The position numbers and the translations under genes are program-made. A stretch of 64,000 bases of DNA from positions 1 through 64,000 of the forward strand of contig NZ_JAGGKC010000009.1 of assembly GCF_017873395.1 (NCBI RefSeq). The letters are read 5' to 3'. Source of the DNA: Youngiibacter multivorans (GTDB lineage Bacteria; Bacillota; Clostridia; Clostridiales; Clostridiaceae). Position 1 is the stretch's first letter; each line of letters begins with the position of its first letter. The notes beneath the pieces were generated by a model. The model saw only the letters and a program-made list of their open reading frames with translations, made no database searches and was not told the DNA's origin. Of this stretch, positions 41,932 to 49,798 are shown piece by piece.

Positions 41932-43147
41932 AGTTAAGAGTGTAAAAGAGACCTTTGGGATAATATATGACAATTTCAAATACAATGATCCAGGAAGCGA
42001 GCGAGTATCAATACTTGATGCGCTGGGTAGGCTGCTTGATGAGGACCTGGTATCAGATAGTGATATACCTGCCTTTAACAGGTCGTCTGTAGACGGGTAT
42101 GCTGTAAAGGCAAAGGATACCTTTGGAGCAAGCGAATCGATGCCCTGTCAGCTGAACATAGTCGGAGAAGTGAAGATGGGTGAGAAGCCCGGGTTTGCTA
42201 TAAAATCTGATACTGCTGCCTACATACCGACAGGTGGAGAACTGCCTGAGGGTGCTGATTCGGTGGTTATGGTGGAGTATACCGAGGATTTCGGGGACGG
42301 AGACATATTCATAAACAAGCCTGCGGCACCTGGAAATGGACTTGTATATAGAGGGGACGATGTCAGGCAGGGCAGTGTGGTCCTGAAGAAGGGACAGAAG
42401 CTCAGGAGCCAGGATATCGGCATGATGGCTGCCCTGGGATATGTAGAGGTTCTTGTAAGGAAGAAGCTAAGGCTTGGTATAATCTCAACAGGTGATGAGG
42501 TGATTCCGATAGGATCAGCTCCCAAAGGAGCCCAGGTGAGGGACATCAACAGCTATGCGGTTTATGCTTCTGCTCTTAGGATGGGGCTTGAGCCTGCGCT
42601 CTTCGGAATCGTCAAGGATGGATTTGATGAGATACAGGATACCGTAAGAGATGCCATGGAGAAATGCGACATTGTAGTAATTTCTGGCGGCAGTTCCATG
42701 GGTACAAAGGATGTTACGGTGAAGGTCATCGATTCGCTTGGCGAGCCAGGTGTTCTGGTTCACGGAATCGCTGTGAAGCCGGGAAAGCCTACCATATTAG
42801 GCAAGGTCGGAACAAAGGCTGTGATAGGATTGCCAGGACATCCTGCTTCAGCCTACGTAATATTCAATGTCTTCGTAAGAAGGCTGGTTGAGGTAATGGA
42901 AGGAAGGTCCGGCAGCCTTGAGGAATCAGTGAGAGCTGAAATGGATACGAACTATCCTTCAAATCAGGGCAGGGAGGAATATCTTTCCGTAACGCTGTAT
43001 GAGAAGGATGGGAAAGCTTACGCAAGTCCTGTCTTTGGAAAGTCAGGGATGATCTCTACACTGACGACCTCACACGGATACATACATATCAGCAGAGGAA
43101 GCGAGGGTGTATCAAGAGGCCAGATGGTTGACGTGATGGTATTTTAG
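41924..43147 (+). CDS. moeA: Molybdopterin (tungstopterin) molybdotransferase MoeA
   Basis: MoeA inserts molybdate or tungstate into adenylated molybdopterin. The 407-residue protein has the order DIPAFNRSSVDGYAV (residues 46-60), an RDINSYAVYASALRMG segment near residue 205 and the MoCF-binding core with ISGGSSMGTKDVT near residues 252-264. KPGKPTILG near residues 286-294 and a C-terminal domain IV complete it. It is the first of two adjacent MoeA genes. In tungsten users two MoeA copies often differ in metal choice; which copy does what here cannot be read. Confidence 0.93.
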   Translation: MFEVKSVKETFGIIYDNFKYNDPGSERVSILDALGRLLDEDLVSDSDIPAFNRSSVDGYAVKAKDTFGASESMPCQLNIVGEVKMGEKPGFAIKSDTAAYIPTGGELPEGADSVVMVEYTEDFGDGDIFINKPAAPGNGLVYRGDDVRQGSVVLKKGQKLRSQDIGMMAALGYVEVLVRKKLRLGIISTGDEVIPIGSAPKGAQVRDINSYAVYASALRMGLEPALFGIVKDGFDEIQDTVRDAMEKCDIVVISGGSSMGTKDVTVKVIDSLGEPGVLVHGIAVKPGKPTILGKVGTKAVIGLPGHPASAYVIFNVFVRRLVEVMEGRSGSLEESVRAEMDTNYPSNQGREEYLSVTLYEKDGKAYASPVFGKSGMISTLTTSHGYIHISRGSEGVSRGQMVDVMVF

Positions 43148-43158
43148 GAGGGCTTTGA

Positions 43159-45063
43159 ATGAATTACTCTTATCTTGAAAACAAGGAGCTAAGTGAGGCT
43201 CTTAAGTACTACAAGTCCAGATTGCAAATTGGGAACTTCAAGCTTGAGCCTGAGACCGTAGATGTCCCTTCTGCACTTGACAGGATAACCAGCAGTGCGG
43301 TTTATGCGAGGATTTCTTCTCCTCACTACAACGCCAGCGCCATGGACGGAATCGCTGTAAACGCACATGACACCTTCGGAGCTACAGACACCACTCCAAT
43401 TGTATTGAAGAAGGGTGTGGGATACGAGGTGGTGGATACCGGCGATCCCCTTCCTGACGGACGGGATGCTGTCATAATGGTGGAGGATGTCATCGACATC
43501 GATGAGGATACCGTGAAGATCATTTCAGCAGCAGCACCATGGCAGCATATCAGGCAGGTTGGCGAAGACCTTTGCCAGGATGAGATGGTCGTTCCCTCAA
43601 ACACAAGGATAGAGCCTTCGACGATGGGTGCGATGCTTGCAGGCGGAATATCCCAGGTTGAAGTCTGGAAGCTTCCGAGAATTGGAATAATCCCTACAGG
43701 AGATGAGATTGTGGCTCCGAAGAAGGATCCACTTCCCGGAGAGATACTTGAGTTCAACTCAACCATATTCTCAGCCATGGTAAGAAGATGGGGAGGAATC
43801 CCGGTAACATATCCCATTGTTCCCGACAAATTTGAACTGATCAAGGGAGCTTTAGAAAAAGCTGTTACCGAATGCGATATTGTGATCCTTAATGCTGGTT
43901 CGTCTGCAGGAAGGGATGATTACTCTTCAATGGCCATAGGGGAGCTTGGTGAAGTGCATGTGCATGGTATAGCGATCAAGCCTGGAAAGCCGACCATACT
44001 TGGAACTGTCCATGGAAAGCCAGTCATAGGTGTTCCGGGATATCCGGTATCAGGGATAATAGTGCTCGAGAAGATAGTCAAGGAGATCCTCGAGACAGTA
44101 ATAAAATCACCGCTGAGGACATATCCTAAGATAAGGGCGGTTCTGTCGAGAAGGCTTATGTCAACTCTGAAGTACGAGGAGTATGTCAGGATGAAGCTTG
44201 GAAGGGTAGGCGGGAAGCTGATCGCAACACCTCTTAGCAGAGGTGCGGGAGTTGTCTCTTCCTTCGTGAAGGCAGATGCACTGTTCACGGTACCGATGAA
44301 CACTGAGGGCATAGAGGCCGGCGAAGAGATCGAGCTGGAGCTTCTGAAGACTGACAAGGAAATCGACAACACGCTGGTTGTTACAGGAAGCCATGATCCG
44401 CTCATCGATGTGGCATATGACCTTCTTAGGAGGAGCAATCCCGAGAGGTATGTAAGCTCGTCACATGTCGGCAGCATGGGTGGAATAATGGCGATAAAGC
44501 GCGGAGAGGCTCATGTGGCAGGAATTCACCTGCTTGATGAGGCAACAGGAGAATACAACAGAGCGTATATCGACAAGTACCTAAAAGGCCAGGATATAGT
44601 AAGGATACGCGGAGTAAGAAGAAGCCAGGGGCTTATGATCGCAAAGGGAAATCCTCTCGGACTGACCGGGGTGGAAGACCTGGCCAGGGGCGGTCTTAGG
44701 TATGTCAATAGGCAGAAGGGCTCCGGAACAAGGATACTTCTTGATTACCTGCTGAAGCAGAAGGGTGTCGACAAGGAGAAGATATATGGCTATGACAGGG
44801 AGGAGCTGACTCACATGTCGGTAGCCATACAGATAGCAACCGGCAGTGCAGATTGTGGAATGGGTATTTATTCTGCAGCTAAGATCTACGGGCTCGACTT
44901 CATACCGGTATGCGATGAGGAGTATGACTTCATAGCTCCTGCAGAATACATTGATTCAATTCTCATCACAGACTTCCTTGGAATCATAAGGTCAGAGGAA
45001 TTCAAGGAAAAGCTAATGGAGCTTGGAGGCTACAGCACCGAAGGATGCGGGACCATCCTTTGA
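43159..45063 (+). CDS. MoeA fused to a periplasmic-binding-like (PBP) domain
   Basis: This 634-residue fusion has a complete MoeA part (residues 1-410, with SPHYNASAMDGIAV, NAGSSAGRDDYSS and KPGKPTILG) joined to a C-terminal PBP-like domain. That domain begins NTLVVTGSHDPLIDVAYDLL and contains SSHVGSMGGIMAIKRGEAHV and RGGLRYVNRQKGSGTR. The C-terminal part is related to the LysR-substrate/ModA-like fold and has no signal peptide, so it acts in the cytoplasm and may bind oxyanion or cofactor. Such fusions are common in tungsten- and molybdenum-using anaerobes. It lies 11 bases after moeA. Confidence 0.92.
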   Translation: MNYSYLENKELSEALKYYKSRLQIGNFKLEPETVDVPSALDRITSSAVYARISSPHYNASAMDGIAVNAHDTFGATDTTPIVLKKGVGYEVVDTGDPLPDGRDAVIMVEDVIDIDEDTVKIISAAAPWQHIRQVGEDLCQDEMVVPSNTRIEPSTMGAMLAGGISQVEVWKLPRIGIIPTGDEIVAPKKDPLPGEILEFNSTIFSAMVRRWGGIPVTYPIVPDKFELIKGALEKAVTECDIVILNAGSSAGRDDYSSMAIGELGEVHVHGIAIKPGKPTILGTVHGKPVIGVPGYPVSGIIVLEKIVKEILETVIKSPLRTYPKIRAVLSRRLMSTLKYEEYVRMKLGRVGGKLIATPLSRGAGVVSSFVKADALFTVPMNTEGIEAGEEIELELLKTDKEIDNTLVVTGSHDPLIDVAYDLLRRSNPERYVSSSHVGSMGGIMAIKRGEAHVAGIHLLDEATGEYNRAYIDKYLKGQDIVRIRGVRRSQGLMIAKGNPLGLTGVEDLARGGLRYVNRQKGSGTRILLDYLLKQKGVDKEKIYGYDREELTHMSVAIQIATGSADCGMGIYSAAKIYGLDFIPVCDEEYDFIAPAEYIDSILITDFLGIIRSEEFKEKLMELGGYSTEGCGTIL

Positions 45064-45076
45064 AGGGGGAAATAGA

Positions 45077-46036
45077 ATGATAGACCAATATGGGAGATCC
45101 ATAGAATATTTAAGGATATCTGTCACTGAGAACTGCAACCTGAAGTGCATATACTGCAATCCTGACGGTAAGCTTTTATGCGATAAGGGCTCAAACTACC
45201 TTTCACCTGTTGAGATAGAGAAGATCGTCAAGGCGATGGCAAAGATCGGCATAAGGAAGGTAAGGATAACCGGAGGAGAGCCTCTGGTGAGACCCGATGT
45301 ATGTGAGATCATAGAGAGGATTGCAAAGATTCCAGGAATTGAAGACATTTCCATGACTACAAACGGTATAAATCTTGACACCATGGCTGAAAAGCTCAAG
45401 GAAGCAGGACTGAACAGGCTGAACATCAGCCTCGATACACTGAAGTCTGACAAGTTCAGCTACATTACAGGCGGAGGAGACATCACCAGGACTCTCAAGG
45501 GTATAGATAAGGCCCTTGAACTCGGACTTACACCTGTGAAGCTTAATACGGTGCTGATCAAGGATATCAACGATGATGAGATTGACGACCTGATTAGTCT
45601 TGCAAAGGACAAACCGATTGAAGTCAGGTTCATCGAGCTCATGCCGATAGGCTTCTATGGGGAAAAGAACAAGGATAAGATCATGTACAGCGATGAAGTG
45701 ATAGAGGCAAGGCCACACCTTAAGTTCCTCAAGAAAACAGACAAGGGTGCTCCTGCAACCTATTACGGAATTGACGGATACCTTGGAAAAGTAGGATTCA
45801 TATCTCCCATGAGCCACAAGTTCTGTGGAGACTGCAACAGGATAAGGCTTACATCTGATGGGAAGATAAGGCCATGCCTTGGCCACAACGGGGAAATTGA
45901 CATCAGGGGATTCCTGGATATGCCTGCCAAAGAGTTCGATGATAAGATCAAGGGGATAATATACAGCAAGCCAAGAGGCCATAATTTCGAGGAAGGCTTC
46001 TCGTCATCAAGAAAAATGAGCATGATAGGAGGCTGA
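45077..46036 (+). CDS. moaA: GTP 3',8-cyclase MoaA
   Basis: MoaA is the radical-SAM enzyme that starts molybdopterin synthesis from GTP together with MoaC. The 319-residue protein has the SAM cluster motif CNLKCIYC near residues 17-24, a second [4Fe-4S] site FCGDCNRIR with the third cysteine in RPCLG, and the functional C-terminal Gly-Gly. The start at 45077 follows AAGGGGG; an earlier in-frame ATG overlaps the previous gene without a ribosome site. It lies two bases before moaC. Confidence 0.95.
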   Translation: MIDQYGRSIEYLRISVTENCNLKCIYCNPDGKLLCDKGSNYLSPVEIEKIVKAMAKIGIRKVRITGGEPLVRPDVCEIIERIAKIPGIEDISMTTNGINLDTMAEKLKEAGLNRLNISLDTLKSDKFSYITGGGDITRTLKGIDKALELGLTPVKLNTVLIKDINDDEIDDLISLAKDKPIEVRFIELMPIGFYGEKNKDKIMYSDEVIEARPHLKFLKKTDKGAPATYYGIDGYLGKVGFISPMSHKFCGDCNRIRLTSDGKIRPCLGHNGEIDIRGFLDMPAKEFDDKIKGIIYSKPRGHNFEEGFSSSRKMSMIGG

Positions 46037-46038
46037 CA

Positions 46039-46509
46039 ATGGAACTGAGCCATATAGATGAAAAGGGTAATGCAAGGATGGTTGATGTTTCCGGCAAGGA
46101 GCATACGGTAAGGGAAGCGGTGGCTTCGGGAAGGGTCCTAATGGACAGGAAGACTCTTGACCTGATTATAAGTAACGGTCTTCCGAAGGGGGATGTGCTT
46201 TCTACTGCAAGAATAGCAGGCATAATGGCTGCAAAGGATACATACAGACTAATACCAATGTGCCATAACCTGCCTCTGGATGGAGTAACTGTTGAACTTT
46301 ATCCGGATCTGGGGAGATGCTCCATAGAAATCAGGGCAACTGTCAAATGTGTATGGAAGACCGGGGTAGAGATGGAAGCGCTGACTGCTGCGTCAGTCGC
46401 ATGCCTGACCGTATTTGACATGTGCAAGGCTGTGGATAAAAGGATGGTAATAGAGGACATCAAGGTTCTTAGAAAAACCGGAGGAAAATCCGGTACGTTT
46501 GAAAGATAG
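46039..46509 (+). CDS. moaC: Cyclic pyranopterin monophosphate synthase MoaC
   Basis: MoaC completes the first ring of molybdopterin from the MoaA product. The 156-residue protein has MELSHIDEKGNARMVDVS at the start, IPMCHNLPLDGV near residues 72-83 and the catalytic LTVFDMCKAVDKRM near residues 122-135. The start is two bases after moaA. MoaD and MoaE for the next step are not in the window and must lie elsewhere. Confidence 0.96.
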   Translation: MELSHIDEKGNARMVDVSGKEHTVREAVASGRVLMDRKTLDLIISNGLPKGDVLSTARIAGIMAAKDTYRLIPMCHNLPLDGVTVELYPDLGRCSIEIRATVKCVWKTGVEMEALTAASVACLTVFDMCKAVDKRMVIEDIKVLRKTGGKSGTFER

Positions 46510-46521
46510 GGGGAAAGACAG

Positions 46522-46959
46522 ATGGCAAGGGTAGTAGCGGTAAACATCAGTGACAGGAAAGGTGTAATCAAGACTCCGGTGGAAATGGGGGAATTTCAGA
46601 CGGACCTTGGTCTAAAGGGTGATGCTCACAGCGGAAACTGGCACAGGCAGGTGAGCCTGCTTGCACAGGAGAGTATAGACAAAATGAGTGCCAGGGGAAT
46701 TCTGGAGCTTACATCAGGAAAATTCGCTGAGAATCTCACTACGGAGGGTATTGAGCTTTTTACTCTCCCCGTAGGAACCAGGATGGAAATAGGAGAGGTC
46801 CTCATGGAGGTAACCCAGATAGGCAAGGAATGCCACAGGGGATGCCAGATCATGAAGATGGTGGGAGACTGCATAATGCCACGTGAAGGCATATTCACAA
46901 AGATTCTCAGAAACGGTGTCATAAGACCCGGCGATGAAATCAGGCTGTCTGTTGAATAG
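46522..46959 (+). CDS. MOSC domain protein
   Basis: This 145-residue stand-alone MOSC domain begins ARVVAVNISDRKGVIKTP. It contains GLKGDAHSGNWHRQVSLLAQ near residues 32-51, FAENLTTEGIEL and the conserved cysteine segment GKECHRGCQIMKMVGDC near residues 99-115. MOSC domains handle sulfur or the molybdenum cofactor near the metal. In this operon it may help mature or sulfurate the cofactor. GGGGG precedes the ATG. Confidence 0.92.
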   Translation: MARVVAVNISDRKGVIKTPVEMGEFQTDLGLKGDAHSGNWHRQVSLLAQESIDKMSARGILELTSGKFAENLTTEGIELFTLPVGTRMEIGEVLMEVTQIGKECHRGCQIMKMVGDCIMPREGIFTKILRNGVIRPGDEIRLSVE

Positions 46960-46974
46960 CCGAAGGGGAATAAG

Positions 46975-47664
46975 ATGGACAGGAGATATGAGCGCAACAT
47001 AGGAATGCTTTCGATTGAAGAGATGGAGAAGGTCAGGGCTAGCAGCGTCTGCGTGATCGGATGCGGAGGTCTTGGTGGCTATATCATCGAGCTGCTGGCA
47101 AGGCTTGGCATTGGAAAAATAACTGCAGTTGACGGTGATGTCTTTGATGAGACCAATCTGAACAGACAGCTGCTGTCATATCCTGGAAACATTGGAACAG
47201 GGAAGGCGATAGCTGCTGAAGAAAGGGTAAAGCTGATCAATCCCGATGTTCAAATTAAGCCCTTGAACATATTCATTGATGAGACAAATGCATCTGGAAT
47301 AATCCATGGACATGATGTTGTCGTCGATGCACTGGACAGCATAGGAGCAAGGCTGATACTTCAGGAGGCCTGCAAGAGTGAAGGCCTGCCTATGGTCCAT
47401 GGAGCCATAGCAGGATGGTATGGACAGGTTTCGACGATTCTCCCAGGAGATGACACGCTGAAGCTGCTCTACCCTGACAATGCGAAAAATAGCAAGGGTA
47501 TAGAGAAGCAGCTTGGGAACCCATCCTTTACACCGGCACTCGTAGCTTCGATTGAATCAGGTGAGGTCCTAAAGGTAATCATCGGAAGAGGAAATCTCCT
47601 GACAAACAGGATACTCAGGATTGACCTTCTTGAGCAGGAATATGACATAATCCAGATAAAATAG
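46975..47664 (+). CDS. ThiF/MoeB family adenylyltransferase
   Basis: This 229-residue E1-like protein carries the ATP-binding GCGGLGGYIIELLARLG near residues 24-40, VDGDVFDETNLNRQLL near residues 49-64 and a catalytic Asp in VVDALDSIGARL. MoeB proteins adenylate the C terminus of MoaD. It lacks the two CxxC pairs of the structural zinc site found in E. coli MoeB, so it is a short HesA/MoeB form. It is the last gene of the tup-moe-moa operon and ends at a strong terminator. Confidence 0.9.
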   Translation: MDRRYERNIGMLSIEEMEKVRASSVCVIGCGGLGGYIIELLARLGIGKITAVDGDVFDETNLNRQLLSYPGNIGTGKAIAAEERVKLINPDVQIKPLNIFIDETNASGIIHGHDVVVDALDSIGARLILQEACKSEGLPMVHGAIAGWYGQVSTILPGDDTLKLLYPDNAKNSKGIEKQLGNPSFTPALVASIESGEVLKVIIGRGNLLTNRILRIDLLEQEYDIIQIK

Positions 47665-47665
47665 A

Positions 47666-47699
47666 AATAGCAGGAAGCTCATACGGGCTTCCTGCTATT
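47666..47699. terminator. Bidirectional terminator of the tup-moe-moa operon
   Basis: AATAGCAGGAAGC / GCTTCCTGCTATT is a perfect 13-bp stem with an 8-base loop shared with the convergent VOC gene. Confidence 0.85.
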
Positions 47700-47700
47700 A

Positions 47701-48117
47701 TTATCTGCTCTGGAAAAGCTCAACAAGCTCACCGTCTGGTCCCTTGAAGAAGGCAATTGTTATGGGTGCCGGCGGATTGCTTGGGAGCACGAGGTCCTTA
47801 GGCTCCATGGTTATAATCATTCCCTCAGCGCGAACTCTTTCGAGTACGGACCTTGTATCTGCAGTTCTTAGCGCAAAGTGCAGCTCTGCCCAGTCCGGCT
47901 TTTCATCAGGGGTTCCGCCTGAAAACAGCTCAAGGCATGCGCCATCGCCGGAATCAAGCATGATGCATGACCTGTTTCCTGAGTTGAACTCCGTTACCTT
48001 TTTGAACCCGAGCACTTTAGTGTAGAAGGTCTCGGATTTCTTGATGTCATAGACATTAATTGAAATATGGTGGAATCCTCCACCTCCGAGTATCTCGTTT
48101 GTTCCCAAAGCTATCAT
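47701..48117 (-). CDS. VOC family (glyoxalase-like) protein
   Basis: This 138-residue single VOC domain has GGFHHISINVYDIKKSETFY near residues 13-32, GNRSCIMLDSGDGACLELF in the middle and IAFFKGPDGELVELFQSR at the end. The order of His and Glu residues is that of metal-dependent VOC proteins. The ATG at 48117 lies right next to GGAG, so a TTG three codons later may be the real start. It is a single gene, and the third VOC-type protein in the window. The substrate is unknown. Confidence 0.85.
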   Translation of the reverse strand: MIALGTNEILGGGGFHHISINVYDIKKSETFYTKVLGFKKVTEFNSGNRSCIMLDSGDGACLELFSGGTPDEKPDWAELHFALRTADTRSVLERVRAEGMIITMEPKDLVLPSNPPAPITIAFFKGPDGELVELFQSR

Positions 48118-48168
48118 CTCCTTCGCAGTAAGTCCGGCAAAATAAGTCCGGTTGGTCCAAAAGTTTCA

Positions 48169-48213
48169 AAAACTGGCAGGAGGTCTTCATAAAATAAGAC
48201 CCCTGCCAGTTTT
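48169..48213. terminator. Terminator hairpin with long stem
   Basis: AAAACTGGCAGG-A-GGTCTT pairs with AAGACC-C-CTGCCAGTTTT (one mismatch) around an 8-base loop, with T runs on both strands. It ends the small membrane protein gene on the reverse strand. Confidence 0.85.
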
Positions 48214-48216
48214 TTT

Positions 48217-48438
48217 CTACCAGATAAGCGCTACTATGACGATAAGTATCAGTGTTGCAGCCAGTGAGACTATTCCGAAATGCCTGAGCTGTTTCGGATT
48301 GGACATTTTCAGTATGTTCACGTTCCTTCTGTTTGCGGGCCTCTGCTCATAGAGCTTCCAGAAAGCCAGGCCTGAGAAGCCGACTCCCATGAGTACTCCT
48401 ATGAGAAGCAGGTTCCTTATGAGTGTTATTGTATCCAT
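48217..48438 (-). CDS. Small two-helix membrane protein, 73 aa
   Basis: This protein of 73 residues has two hydrophobic segments: residues 8-26 (NLLLIGVLMGVGFSGLAFW) and residues 54-72. The middle is basic (EQRPANRRNVNILKMSNPKQ). GGAG lies 6 bases before the ATG. No family is recognised and the function is unknown. It is its own transcription unit with a strong terminator. Confidence 0.65.
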   Translation of the reverse strand: MDTITLIRNLLLIGVLMGVGFSGLAFWKLYEQRPANRRNVNILKMSNPKQLRHFGIVSLAATLILIVIVALIW

Positions 48439-48517
48439 CAGGTGCTCCTTTAAATTGTTCTACACTGGATATGATACCACTGTTAAGGAATTTGGTCACT
48501 AAATCTGACGGAAAATA

Positions 48518-49360
48518 TTACAGGTCGTCTGCTCCGAATGTATCAGAACCTGATAGGTCTCCGAGCTCATATCCCTTACGGAACCAATTAACCCTCTGTT
48601 CGGAGGTGCCATGAGTGAAGCTGTCTGGAACCGTATAGCCCATGGTCTGTTTCTGGAGAGTATCATCCCCTATGGCGTTTGCTGCATTAAGGGCTTCCTC
48701 GATATCTCCTTCCTCAAGATACCCCTTGCCCTGGACATGATTTGCCCAGACTCCTGCAAGATAGTCAGCCTGCAGCTCAAGCTTCACGGAGTACTCGTTG
48801 TATTCGGTTTTGCTGACCTGCTGCCTTATCTTCTCCATCTCATCAAGGATACCGGTCAGGTTCTGGATATGATGCCCGACCTCATGGGCGATGACATAAG
48901 CCATTGCGAAATCTCCCGGCACATTGTATTTGGTGCGCAGGTCCTTGTAGAACGTAAGATCCATATATACGGTCTGGTCAGTAGGGCAGTAGAAGGGACC
49001 TGTTGACTCTCCGGCTACACCGCAGGCAGACTGGATGCTTCCTGAATATATCATCATCTTGGGCTGAACATATTCTCTACCGCTTGCCTTGAAGATGTCA
49101 CCCCAGACAACCTCGGTATCGGCCAGTACAACTGAGAAGAAGTCTGCCATCTCTTCTTCCTCTGCTGTCCACTGGACTGAAGGGGATGTGCCTGGATCTA
49201 TCACTGAGTTCTGGAACAGGGATCCAAGGTCACCACCTCCAAGCAGCGTCATAATAAGAAGAAGGATCATGCCGATCCCGCCTCCGGCCGCTATTTTACC
49301 TCCTGTACCTCCGCTGCTTCTTCCTACATTGCTGCTTCCTGATCTGTCTCTCCATTTCAT
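48518..49360 (-). CDS. Neutral zinc metallopeptidase (YpfJ family)
   Basis: This 280-residue putative membrane-anchored metalloprotease of the YpfJ/DUF2201-like neutral zinc metallopeptidase family has a short cytoplasmic Gly/Ser-rich start and one membrane helix (residues 24-42). The extracellular catalytic domain carries AYVIAHEVGHHIQNL near residues 153-167 (HExxH zincin motif) and the third-ligand region ELQADYLAGVWAN near residues 195-207. The natural substrate is unknown in this family. AAAGGAGG precedes the ATG. It is a single gene. Confidence 0.9.
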   Translation of the reverse strand: MKWRDRSGSSNVGRSSGGTGGKIAAGGGIGMILLLIMTLLGGGDLGSLFQNSVIDPGTSPSVQWTAEEEEMADFFSVVLADTEVVWGDIFKASGREYVQPKMMIYSGSIQSACGVAGESTGPFYCPTDQTVYMDLTFYKDLRTKYNVPGDFAMAYVIAHEVGHHIQNLTGILDEMEKIRQQVSKTEYNEYSVKLELQADYLAGVWANHVQGKGYLEEGDIEEALNAANAIGDDTLQKQTMGYTVPDSFTHGTSEQRVNWFRKGYELGDLSGSDTFGADDL

Positions 49361-49660
49361 ATGAATTTCCTCCTTTCAGAGATTTCCTTCATTTATAAGC
49401 ATTGCTGCTGTCCCTGTGATTAGATTATAGCAAGTAGGTGGTGCTGTACTTGTAAACAGGGGGTATCCTTTTTGTAACCGGCATATGAATACGCGTTTTT
49501 GTATCCATTGACAATATTCAAAATTGAGCGCCAATTAACGGATTTTGCGACTTTGCGTTTCATGCGAAAGTTAATATAGCTGGCTTGCCATTATGTTCGT
49601 GTATTTCCGGATGAAATAGCTGGTATTTAAGAAAAAATTTGCGCGAACTTGTATGTGTTA

Positions 49661-49689
49661 TTGAAATAACGGTGTGGATGCAGTATAAT
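49661..49689 (+). promoter_or_regulatory. Predicted promoter of pyc
   Basis: TTGAAA (49661-49666) and TATAAT (49684-49689) are 17 bases apart, 110 bases before the start codon. The small hairpin GTTATT / AATAAC overlaps the -35 box. Confidence 0.75.
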
Positions 49690-49798
49690 TTTGAAATGAT
49701 TCCATGGTAATTTGGAAAATACCATCCTGTTTTTGAAAAAATGCAGGATTGAAAAAGTAAAGCTTCATTTATTTAGGATATTTTGGGGAGGAAAAGAC

